NCBI GenBank assembly: GCA_910585465.1
Contig: CAJUEW010000001.1
Location: 248,001-312,000, forward strand
Direction of reading: 5' to 3'
Source of the DNA: an uncultured Lachnospiraceae bacterium
GTDB lineage: Bacteria > Bacillota > Clostridia > Lachnospirales > Lachnospiraceae
Length of the DNA: 64,000 nt
Shown piece by piece: positions 50,063 to 57,629 of this stretch (the stretch's first letter is position 1; each line of letters opens with the position of its first letter). Position numbers and translations under genes: made by a program. Under the pieces are notes generated by a model. It was not told the origin of the DNA and did no database searches. It was given only the letters and a program-made list of their open reading frames with translations.

Positions 50063-51134
50063 ATTCTCCCGTCATATCAACGCTCTTAAAATGCTTCAGG
50101 GGCAGCTTCACCGGAATTCCCTCCTTCTGGCTCTTATAAATGGCAAGCACAATCTCCAGGGCATTTCTTCCCGCCGCCGCATCCACATAGGGCTTTCTGT
50201 CGTTTTGAACGGCCTCTATCATATCTGCGTACAGGCTCGTATGTCCGTTGCCGTAGACATTGCTGGTGGCCTCCTGCAGGTTCTTATTCGCACTGTCTTT
50301 GTCTGTCTCGTCCGCAAAATCCCATACATCGATATTATTTGTGGACTTTCCCCCGATTTTCACAGTGCCTGTTTCCCCGAAAATATATAAGGTCTCCTCC
50401 AGGTTCTGAGGATAGACATTGGTCGTCCCCTCAATCGTGGCAACGGCTCCGTTTTTAAATTTTACAACTGCCATACCGATATCCTCAGCCTCCAGATACG
50501 GATGAAGCCGCTGTCTGGTAACGCCGTAGACCTCCTCCGCCTCATCGCCGAACATCCAGCGGAGTAAATCAATGCCGTGAATACACTGATTCATCAGAGC
50601 GCCCCCGTCACAGGCCCATTTTCCTCTCCATGGAGCCTGAGCATAGTAGTTTTGATTCCGGTTCCAGCGCACATGGACAGAGCCGTGGGACAGCTTTCCA
50701 AAACGCCCTGCTTCCAGAGCCTTTCTTGTCTCCTGTACTGCCACATTAAACCGGTTTTGATGGCAGGCAGATACCTTGACTCCTTTCTCCTCCGAACGAC
50801 GGACAATCTCATCGGCATCCTCCATGCTCATGGCAACAGGCTTCTCGATAATGCAGTTTACGCCGTGGTCAATACAGAAAAGAGCAATTTTTGCATGGCT
50901 CCCGCTCTCGGTGGCTATGCCCGCCAGCTCAGGCTGTATTTCTTCAATCATTCTTTTATAATCCGTATACCTCCCAATGGAGCTGTCCTCCTGAAGTCCG
51001 TGCTTTGTAAGCAGGCTCTCCATATTCTCCGGAACCGTATCGCAGACGGCTGCCAGTTCCAGACCGTTGTTTTTTGCCGCCTTTATATGGTTTGCTGCAA
51101 TACGTCCGCATCCAATCAATGCATATTTCATCAC
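50052..51134 (-). CDS. Gfo/Idh/MocA oxidoreductase, WbpB-like (UDP-GlcNAcA 3-dehydrogenase)
   Basis: This 360-residue NAD enzyme has the Rossmann motif KYALIGCGRIAANHIKAAKN, the catalytic segment NCIIEKPVAMSMEDADEIV and the C-terminal sheet HVRWNRNQNYYAQAPWRGKW with QCIHGIDLLRWMFG. This pattern is that of the WbpB/WlbA group, which oxidises C3 of UDP-GlcNAcA before transamination by WbpE. A WbpA-type dehydrogenase precedes it (overlapping by four bases) and a WbpE-type aminotransferase follows further down. The first two codons are both ATG; either may be the start. Confidence 0.88.
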   Translation of the reverse strand: MMKYALIGCGRIAANHIKAAKNNGLELAAVCDTVPENMESLLTKHGLQEDSSIGRYTDYKRMIEEIQPELAGIATESGSHAKIALFCIDHGVNCIIEKPVAMSMEDADEIVRRSEEKGVKVSACHQNRFNVAVQETRKALEAGRFGKLSHGSVHVRWNRNQNYYAQAPWRGKWACDGGALMNQCIHGIDLLRWMFGDEAEEVYGVTRQRLHPYLEAEDIGMAVVKFKNGAVATIEGTTNVYPQNLEETLYIFGETGTVKIGGKSTNNIDVWDFADETDKDSANKNLQEATSNVYGNGHTSLYADMIEAVQNDRKPYVDAAAGRNALEIVLAIYKSQKEGIPVKLPLKHFKSVDMTGEFDV

Positions 51135-52444
51135 AACACCTCGATATTTTCTCTGTTTTCTATATGCTTCATAACATTCTTCGTATCAAAAACTGCTTTG
51201 GCATATCTCTGCACAAATGCATAATCCACATTTGTATGGGCCGCTGTCACCATAACCAGGTCGGCGCTCTCCACCAGAGTCTGATTCAGCTCCGGTTCAC
51301 TGTCATATATCCGGCCTTTATATTTATACTGTCTCACCCAGGGGTCAAAATAAACAACCTCTGCACCGGTTTTCTGAAGCTCTTCAATCACACGCAGCGC
51401 CGGGCTCTCCCGGTAATCGTCAATATCCTGCTTGTAGGCCACGCCCAGAACCAGTATTTTAGAACCGTTCAGCGCCTTCTGAAAACGGTTCAGAATTCTG
51501 CCTGCCCGATCCACACAGTAAGCCGGCATCCGGTCGTTAATCATCATGGAGCTTTCGATCATGGAAGTATGGAAGCCGTATTCCCTTGCCTTCCAGGACA
51601 GATAGTAGGGGTCCAGCGGAATACAGTGTCCGCCAAGTCCCGGCCCAGGATAGAAGGGCTGAAAGCCATAGGGTTTTGTGCTCGCCGCATCGATCACCTC
51701 CCAGATACTGATTCCCATCTCATTACAGAGCATGGCAAGCTCATTAATAAGACCAATATTAATATTCCGGTAAGTATTTTCCAGAATCTTCTCCATCTCT
51801 GCAATAGCCGGGGAGGACACCTCCTTCACGTCCCCCTCCAGCACCGCCCGGTACATGGCTGCGATGACCTCTGTGGCATCCCTTCCGATACCGCCCACAA
51901 CCTTCGGCGTGTTTTTCGTCTTATAAAGCAGATTGCCCGGGTCCACCCGCTCCGGGGAGAACCCAAGATAAAAATCCTCTCCGCATTTCAGTCCGGAGCC
52001 TTCCTCCAGAATCGGACGCACCAGCTCCTCGGTCGTTCCCGGATAGGTGGTGGACTCCAGCACAACCATCGTATTTTTTTTCAGATATTTGGAGATAGAT
52101 GCCGTGGAATCCCGCACGCAGCTAAGATCCGGCTCCTGATGAATATCCAGAGGAGTCGGGACACAGATGGCGATAAAATCCACATCTTTAATAAAACTAA
52201 AATCCGAGGTGGCAGAGAGCATGCCTTCCTCCACCAGCCTCTTTAAGTCCTTATCCACCACATCCCCGATATAATTATGGCCCTGATTGACCATATCCAC
52301 TTTTATGCTCTGCTCATCAAAGCCAATAGTTTTAAAGCCTGCCTTTGCCTTCTCAACTGCCAGCGGCAGACCCACATAGCCCATTCCGATGACGCCTACG
52401 GCAATTTCTTTTTTTGCTATTTTATCCAAGAGTAACTGTTTCAT
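51131..52444 (-). CDS. UDP-N-acetylglucosamine 6-dehydrogenase, WbpA-like
   Basis: This 437-residue enzyme has AVGVIGMGYVGLPLAVEKAK, VVLESTTYPGTTEELVRPIL and the catalytic Cys in PGPGLGGHCIPLDPYYLSWK. The HCIPLDPYYLSWKAREYGF wording is typical of UDP-GlcNAc 6-dehydrogenases of the WbpA group. It should make UDP-GlcNAcA, the start of the diaminouronic acid path. ATG 52444 has AAGGAGAGATC upstream and overlaps the preceding glycosyltransferase stop as ATGA. A 58-codon upstream in-frame extension is rejected because it lies inside that gene. Confidence 0.9.
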   Translation of the reverse strand: MKQLLLDKIAKKEIAVGVIGMGYVGLPLAVEKAKAGFKTIGFDEQSIKVDMVNQGHNYIGDVVDKDLKRLVEEGMLSATSDFSFIKDVDFIAICVPTPLDIHQEPDLSCVRDSTASISKYLKKNTMVVLESTTYPGTTEELVRPILEEGSGLKCGEDFYLGFSPERVDPGNLLYKTKNTPKVVGGIGRDATEVIAAMYRAVLEGDVKEVSSPAIAEMEKILENTYRNINIGLINELAMLCNEMGISIWEVIDAASTKPYGFQPFYPGPGLGGHCIPLDPYYLSWKAREYGFHTSMIESSMMINDRMPAYCVDRAGRILNRFQKALNGSKILVLGVAYKQDIDDYRESPALRVIEELQKTGAEVVYFDPWVRQYKYKGRIYDSEPELNQTLVESADLVMVTAAHTNVDYAFVQRYAKAVFDTKNVMKHIENRENIEVL

Positions 52445-53694
52445 GATCTCTCCTTTTCTGCCCTTTCCAGTATTTCTGCATACTGCCCGGCCAGCAGGGA
52501 ATAGCTGTACCGTCTGCGGATCTCCTTTTGTCCTCTCTCTCCCATGGCAAGGCGGGCCTCCTCCGGCATATGATAAATCCTCATAAGCGCCTCCGCGTAA
52601 GCCTTCCTGTCGCTGCACGGAACCACAATGCCGCCCCCTGACTCCTCCACCACATTTACAGAATTGCAGGCAAATACAGTAGGGTTGCCGGAATACAGAT
52701 AATCATTCAGCTTATTCAGGCTAAGACCCAGGTCATTCAGCACCCGGTCATCCTTCAAAGCCGCGATGCATACCTTTGCCTTCGACAGCGCAAGCGCCAC
52801 CTGGCTCTTCTCTATACGGGAGAAAATACGGACATTTTTAAGGTCATCCTTTTTTACTTTGGCTTCCATCCGGGAACGGAGATGACCGTCTCCGATAATG
52901 GCAAATTTCACTTCGTCCATTCCCTGCTCCTGCATATACTTTGCCGCATCCAGAATATCCAGCAGGCATTCCGAATCCACAAAGCTTCCCGTATAAACGG
53001 CGCACCAGTTATTTTCCAGATACCTCCCAAGCTCCTCCGGAAGTGTTATTTTCCCTTCTGCCAATGCATGGTCGATCTCTTCTGTATGATAACCGTTCGG
53101 TATCCAGTATACCCGGTCTCTTTTTACATAGGGAAATTTTTCCAGGTACCGGTAACCAAATTCCATGGATGTCACGATAGCGTCTGCTCTCCGGTACGCC
53201 CTGCGCTCCAAGGCAGAAAACAGAAGGCAGACCGGATGAAGCTTAGACCAGCCGTACATCTCAATAAAGGACAGAGGCCAGAAATCCCGGATTTCGCAAA
53301 TAAAAGGCACGCTGTTTTTTTTGGCAATACGGTATGCGCTCTCCCAGGAGAACGGATGGACCGACGAACCGATTACCACATCCGGCGCTCCGAATTTCTC
53401 ATAAAATTTCTGCTCATATTTCTTCATGAGCCTGCAGTAATCTATCATATTCAGAATGCGTGCCGCTCCGTTGCCATGGTAAGCAGGAGCTGTATGAAGC
53501 CATATATAAGACAGGCCCTTCCGGAGCCTGCGGATTGTCACAGGCCTGTCATAAATATATTCTTCTGTCTGATGGTCAAAGGAGGACATAAACACAACCA
53601 CCTCCATACCGGACGCGGTCATTTCCCCTGCCAGCTCATAATGGCGGTCTCCCTCCAGACCTGAATGATGGTTTAATATCCAGATCTTTTTCAT
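52441..53694 (-). CDS. Glycosyltransferase family 4, WbuB-like
   Basis: This 417-residue GT-B enzyme begins KKIWILNHHSGLEGDRHYEL. It has AVYTGSFVDSECLLDILDAA as the donor-domain entry and FSRIEKSQVALALSKAKVCI before a C-terminal SGGGIVVPCSDRKAYAEALM. It resembles the WbuB-like gene at 30256 in layout. It overlaps both the ATP-grasp gene upstream (four bases, ATGA) and the UDP-GlcNAc dehydrogenase downstream, so it is fully embedded in the modified-sugar operon. Confidence 0.85.
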   Translation of the reverse strand: MKKIWILNHHSGLEGDRHYELAGEMTASGMEVVVFMSSFDHQTEEYIYDRPVTIRRLRKGLSYIWLHTAPAYHGNGAARILNMIDYCRLMKKYEQKFYEKFGAPDVVIGSSVHPFSWESAYRIAKKNSVPFICEIRDFWPLSFIEMYGWSKLHPVCLLFSALERRAYRRADAIVTSMEFGYRYLEKFPYVKRDRVYWIPNGYHTEEIDHALAEGKITLPEELGRYLENNWCAVYTGSFVDSECLLDILDAAKYMQEQGMDEVKFAIIGDGHLRSRMEAKVKKDDLKNVRIFSRIEKSQVALALSKAKVCIAALKDDRVLNDLGLSLNKLNDYLYSGNPTVFACNSVNVVEESGGGIVVPCSDRKAYAEALMRIYHMPEEARLAMGERGQKEIRRRYSYSLLAGQYAEILERAEKERS

Positions 53695-54659
53695 ATGTGC
53701 TCTCTTCGGATCATGATTTCATTGTATTTCATCATAACAATGCCTTCCTCATAACAGCCAATCTGCGGCTCGTTCACCCTTCCCTCCAGATTTCGGACAA
53801 TGTATTTCATATGGTTGACTCCCGCCTCATAGGCATGGGGGTAGCCGCCGCCGAACCTGGGATTTACTTCTGATATATAATAAGTTCCGTCACAGTCAAA
53901 AATATCGATATCAATCTGCCCCCGGAATCCGCTTTCCTTTACAAATCGTTCCACCAGTTTGAACAGCTTCGGATCCTTAAAGGACACTCCTTTGTCTGTC
54001 TCTCCTGCCCGCATTACCAGCTTTTTCTTGGAAAACACAGAGATCAGTTCACCGCTTATCATATCAATATAGCAGTCCGCCCCTATCTCCTGCCCCTTCA
54101 AATATTCCTGAATAAGCAGATCATCCGAATGGTCGAAAAGAAGCTCCACCGTTTCCCTGTCCTCCGCCTTCGATATGGCGATACTGGCACTGCCCCGGAC
54201 TGGTTTTACAAATACCGGGTAGGAAATCCTCCCGGCCTTTACATCTTTGAAAAATTTATCTTTATCAATATAGCTTTTCGCACAGGCATATCCATGGGCC
54301 AAAAGCCATTCAAACATCCGCCATTTGTCCAGCGTCCGTTCACAAAGCTCATAGGAAGACCCTATTACCGTCACTCCCAGGGCGCTAAATTCCTCTTCAT
54401 GCTCCGCCAGAAGGGACAGTTCCGGATCAATCAGGGAAAACACACCGTCTACCCTCTCCTTCCGGCAAATATCCAGAATCAGATCCATATATCCCGGTTC
54501 TGTGATTCTGGGCACCAGGTAGTATCTGTCCGCCTCATAAAGCGCCGGAGCATTGGCGCTCATATCTGTGGCAATCACTCTGCCGCCCCCGGCAAGCTCC
54601 CGCTTTACATATTGTACAATCTTATTTCTCGTTCCACAGCTTAAGATCAGAATATTCAT
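53691..54659 (-). CDS. ATP-grasp enzyme (CarB-like), predicted carboxylate-amine/thiol ligase
   Basis: This 322-residue enzyme has a pre-ATP-grasp Rossmann part (NILILSCGTRNKIVQYVKRE). The ATP-grasp core comprises KWRMFEWLLAHGYACAKSYI, PVFVKPVRGSASIAISKAED, DDLLIQEYLKGQEIGADCYI and the metal-binding FDCDGTYYISEVNPRFGGGYP. Such proteins activate a carboxylate as acyl phosphate and join it to an amine or thiol. ATG 54659 overlaps the stop of a PLP decarboxylase gene as ATGA. A BtrJ-like role, loading an amino acid on the ACP, is one possibility; ligation to a uronic-acid carboxylate is another. Confidence 0.82.
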   Translation of the reverse strand: MNILILSCGTRNKIVQYVKRELAGGGRVIATDMSANAPALYEADRYYLVPRITEPGYMDLILDICRKERVDGVFSLIDPELSLLAEHEEEFSALGVTVIGSSYELCERTLDKWRMFEWLLAHGYACAKSYIDKDKFFKDVKAGRISYPVFVKPVRGSASIAISKAEDRETVELLFDHSDDLLIQEYLKGQEIGADCYIDMISGELISVFSKKKLVMRAGETDKGVSFKDPKLFKLVERFVKESGFRGQIDIDIFDCDGTYYISEVNPRFGGGYPHAYEAGVNHMKYIVRNLEGRVNEPQIGCYEEGIVMMKYNEIMIRREHI

Positions 54660-55849
54660 ACTTTTTTTCCTTCTATCATGGACTGCTGCACATATTCCCC
54701 TGCACCCCACTTCCGGCGCACACAGGTAACCTTTCCGTCCTCCTCCAGATATACGGCCGGAAAATACCCGATAAACAGGGGAGACAGACACATGGTGTAT
54801 GCTCCCACCTTCTCATATATAATCCGATCCCCCTCCCGGAGTTCAGGACTGTCCGTCAGTACAAACAGCCTGTCATTCTCCATGCAGGTAAAGCCTGATA
54901 CTACCTGCTTTGCCGCGGTATTTCTTTCCCGTCCGTCCTCTGCAGGTTCTGTTCGATAGAAGTAGCTTTTCTTCGTCATCAGCGGATCTATATGAATTCT
55001 GCTTCCGTCCGTTACCGCAAAATGGTTTCTGTTTGTCTTTTTCACATCTGTTACGGTTGTAATATATTCTATCGGCGGACAAATCAGCGAGGTCCCCGGT
55101 TCCACAATCAGAGCAGTGTGAGCCGGGTCAAACTCTTCTCTTAAAATCTCTGACATTACTCTCAGATAATCTGCATATTGGGGCTTGTTGGAAAGTCCGC
55201 CGAAATAACCTCCGCCCACATCCACATATGCAAGATCCAGCCCCCATTCCTTTTGAATCCTGCAGGCCGTCTCTGCAATGGCTTTATAGATGCCAAGACT
55301 TCTTGTTTTTGAACTGCAGTGCATATGGATACCTGAAATTTCCACCCCCGGAATCGCCCTTAATTCTTCAACCGCTTTAGAAAAGCCTCCGTTCTCATAG
55401 CTGAACCCAAAACGTCCGCCCTCCTCACCTCCGGAAGCCTCTCCCGGACACATGGCTTCCAGATCAAAATTCACCCGGATTCCTACCTTTGCCAAAGCCT
55501 CCGGATGGGAAACAGTAAATTCCCGAAGCCATCCGATCTCCCGTTCCGCATCCAGATTGATGATATGCCCTGCCCTGCAGGCCCGCAGAAAGCTGTCTTT
55601 CCCTTTTACCGGACCATTATACACAATCCTTTCATAGCCCATATATTCTGCCAGTTCATACTCATCCTCAGACACCACCTCCGCATAGCAGCCATGCCGC
55701 TTCATATAATCCAGCACCCATGGAAGCGCATTTGTCTTAAAGGAATATCCAATCACTGCATTCGGCCAGTATTCTTTCAGCGCTGCCTTCAGCTTCTCCA
55801 TCCCTTCATCCAGCATTTTTTTGTGAATCAGATAATATGGTGTCTTCAT
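54656..55849 (-). CDS. PLP-dependent decarboxylase, LysA/alanine-racemase fold
   Basis: This 397-residue fold-type III enzyme has the Schiff-base Lys in VIGYSFKTNALPWVLDYM and EVVSEDEYELAEYMGY. The active-site His lies in EISGIHMHCSSKTRSLGIY, and the phosphate loop in DVGGGYFGGLSNKPQYADY. VEPGTSLICPPIEYI and the dimer-interface YEKVGAYTMCLSPLF follow. The amino-acid substrate is not evident. It lies between the PglC-like transferase and the ATP-grasp gene, coupled to the latter by a four-base overlap. It is only distantly similar to the other decarboxylase of the locus, so the two likely act on different substrates. Confidence 0.82.
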   Translation of the reverse strand: MKTPYYLIHKKMLDEGMEKLKAALKEYWPNAVIGYSFKTNALPWVLDYMKRHGCYAEVVSEDEYELAEYMGYERIVYNGPVKGKDSFLRACRAGHIINLDAEREIGWLREFTVSHPEALAKVGIRVNFDLEAMCPGEASGGEEGGRFGFSYENGGFSKAVEELRAIPGVEISGIHMHCSSKTRSLGIYKAIAETACRIQKEWGLDLAYVDVGGGYFGGLSNKPQYADYLRVMSEILREEFDPAHTALIVEPGTSLICPPIEYITTVTDVKKTNRNHFAVTDGSRIHIDPLMTKKSYFYRTEPAEDGRERNTAAKQVVSGFTCMENDRLFVLTDSPELREGDRIIYEKVGAYTMCLSPLFIGYFPAVYLEEDGKVTCVRRKWGAGEYVQQSMIEGKKV

Positions 55850-55852
55850 CCT

Positions 55853-56476
55853 TTATCCTTCTTCCTCCGGAGTTCCGGTAAAATCCTCCATGGTTGCAGA
55901 ATTTTCACTGCTGATGCCCTCTCTTCTGAATACTTTAAACACAGTTTCAAATAAAATACGAATATCCTCCCTGAAGGAAAGAGTTTCCACATACCGCACG
56001 TCATATTCAAACTTTTCCTCCCAGGAAATGCTGTTGCGCCCGTTGATCTGGGCGAGTCCGGTAATCCCGGGCTTTACGTCGTGCCTTCTGCGCTGACGCC
56101 TGTTATAGAGCGGCAGATACTGGACAAGCAGCGGACGTGGCCCTACCAGACTCATATCTCCTTTTATAATATTGAAAAGCTCCGGCAGTTCATCCAGACT
56201 GGTGCTCCGGAGCCTTTTGCCAAAGGGCGTCAGCCGCACTTCATCGGGAAGAAGCTCCCCGCGCCCGTCCCTCTCGTCTGTCATGGAACGGAACTTATAC
56301 ATTTTAAAGCTCCTCTCCTTATATCCCGGACGAGTCTGAGTAAACAGCACCGGCCTTCCCAGTTTTACGGCCACCAGAACTGCCGTAATTCCCATAACCG
56401 GACTTAAAACAATAAGCGCCGGAACCGCCAGACACAGATCCAATATTCTTTTCCCATGCTTTTTATAAAAGCTCAT
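55853..56476 (-). CDS. Polyprenyl sugar-phosphate transferase, PglC-like
   Basis: This 207-residue enzyme has a single N-terminal membrane segment (ILDLCLAVPALIVLSPVMGI) and the compact catalytic domain with MYKFRSMTDERDGRG, TSLDELPELFNIIKGDMSLV and GPRPLLVQYLPLY. This short form, with a re-entrant helix, is typical of PglC and EpsL, which move a di-N-acetylbacillosamine or related sugar phosphate to undecaprenyl phosphate. It is flanked by PglE- and PglF-like genes, in line with that substrate. Its ATG directly follows the stop of the aminotransferase gene. Confidence 0.9.
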   Translation of the reverse strand: MSFYKKHGKRILDLCLAVPALIVLSPVMGITAVLVAVKLGRPVLFTQTRPGYKERSFKMYKFRSMTDERDGRGELLPDEVRLTPFGKRLRSTSLDELPELFNIIKGDMSLVGPRPLLVQYLPLYNRRQRRRHDVKPGITGLAQINGRNSISWEEKFEYDVRYVETLSFREDIRILFETVFKVFRREGISSENSATMEDFTGTPEEEG

Positions 56477-57610
56477 CTATTTCCACAATCCTCTGATAAT
56501 CCCGCAAATTCTTTCCAGCTCCTCATCCGTCAGCTTTGTGTCGCTCGGCAGGCAGACACCCCGGTGGAACAGAACGGCTCCCACATTGCCGTTGTCTATA
56601 TAATCATAATTTTTAAATACCGGCTGAAGATGCATGGGCTTCCACACAGGACGGCTCTCAATATCGCCCTTTTCCAGCGCAATCATCACATCCAGAGGAC
56701 GGACCCTGCAATTATCCGCAAGCTGAATGACGCTGAGCCAGCAGTTGGCCCGCTCATCCGTATGCACCGGCATAAAGGACAGCCCCCCGCAGTCCTTCAG
56801 ATGCTCCCGGTAATAATCGAAAATATATTTTTTCTGTTTAATCCTCTGATCCAGAACCTTTAACTGTCCCCTTCCGATACCGGCCACAATATTACTCATC
56901 CGGTAATTATACCCTATCTCCTTATGCTCATAATGGCGTGCCGGCTCTCTCGCCTGAGTTGCCCAGAAACGTACCTTGGCAGTCCGCTCCTTCGCCTTTT
57001 CCTCCTCCAGATTGCAGACCAGCATACCGCCTCCGGAGGTGGTGATGATCTTATTGCCGTTAAAGGAAAAGATTCCGTAATCTCCGAATGTCCCTGTATG
57101 CTGTCCGTGATAATAGCTTCCAAGACTCTCCGCCGCGTCCTCAATAACCGGAACGCCGTGCTTTTTACAGATTTCCATAATCCGGTCCATATTGGCAGGC
57201 AGCCCGTACAGATGCACCGGCATGACAGCCTTTACATCCGGATATTTTTCAAATGCGCGCTCCAGCGCTTCCGGGGACATATTCCATGTCTCATAGTCAC
57301 TGTCTATAAATACCGGAACTGCCTTCTCATAGATCACCGGATTTACCGTGGCGGAAAAGGTCAGATCCTGGCAGAATACAATATCCCCTTCCTTCACGCC
57401 TGCCGCCTTCAACGCCAGATGGATGGCCGCAGAACCCGTACACAGAGCCGCTCCATCCTTTGCTCCCACATAGGAAGCCAGCTCCTTTTCAAATTCATTC
57501 ACATTCTTCCCAAGAGGAGCAATCCAGTTGGTGTCAAATGCCTCCTTTACGTATTTCTGCTCATAGCCCTCCGCGCTCATATGCGGGGAAGCCAGATAAA
57601 TGTGCGCCAT
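56477..57610 (-). CDS. DegT/DnrJ/EryC1 aminotransferase, PglE-like
   Basis: This 377-residue PLP enzyme has HIYLASPHMSAEGYEQKYVK, AALCTGSAAIHLALKAAGV and VIEDAAESLGSYYHGQHTGT. The Schiff-base Lys lies in FSFNGNKIITTSGGGMLV, followed by GYNYRMSNIVAGIGRGQL. This pattern is that of UDP-4-amino-sugar aminotransferases (PglE, EpsN). It should aminate the 4-keto sugar made by the dehydratase encoded directly upstream. ATG 57610 has GAGAGG upstream; an ATG two codons earlier lies too close to it. No separate PglD acetyltransferase is found next to it. Confidence 0.9.
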   Translation of the reverse strand: MAHIYLASPHMSAEGYEQKYVKEAFDTNWIAPLGKNVNEFEKELASYVGAKDGAALCTGSAAIHLALKAAGVKEGDIVFCQDLTFSATVNPVIYEKAVPVFIDSDYETWNMSPEALERAFEKYPDVKAVMPVHLYGLPANMDRIMEICKKHGVPVIEDAAESLGSYYHGQHTGTFGDYGIFSFNGNKIITTSGGGMLVCNLEEEKAKERTAKVRFWATQAREPARHYEHKEIGYNYRMSNIVAGIGRGQLKVLDQRIKQKKYIFDYYREHLKDCGGLSFMPVHTDERANCWLSVIQLADNCRVRPLDVMIALEKGDIESRPVWKPMHLQPVFKNYDYIDNGNVGAVLFHRGVCLPSDTKLTDEELERICGIIRGLWK

Positions 57611-57629
57611 AATCATGCCTCTCTTCTGC

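Noticed and set aside
51131..52618. 58-codon N-terminal extension of the WbpA-like dehydrogenase
   Set aside because: It lies inside the preceding glycosyltransferase in another phase; the Rossmann motif starts soon after the ATG at 52444, which has its own GGAG.
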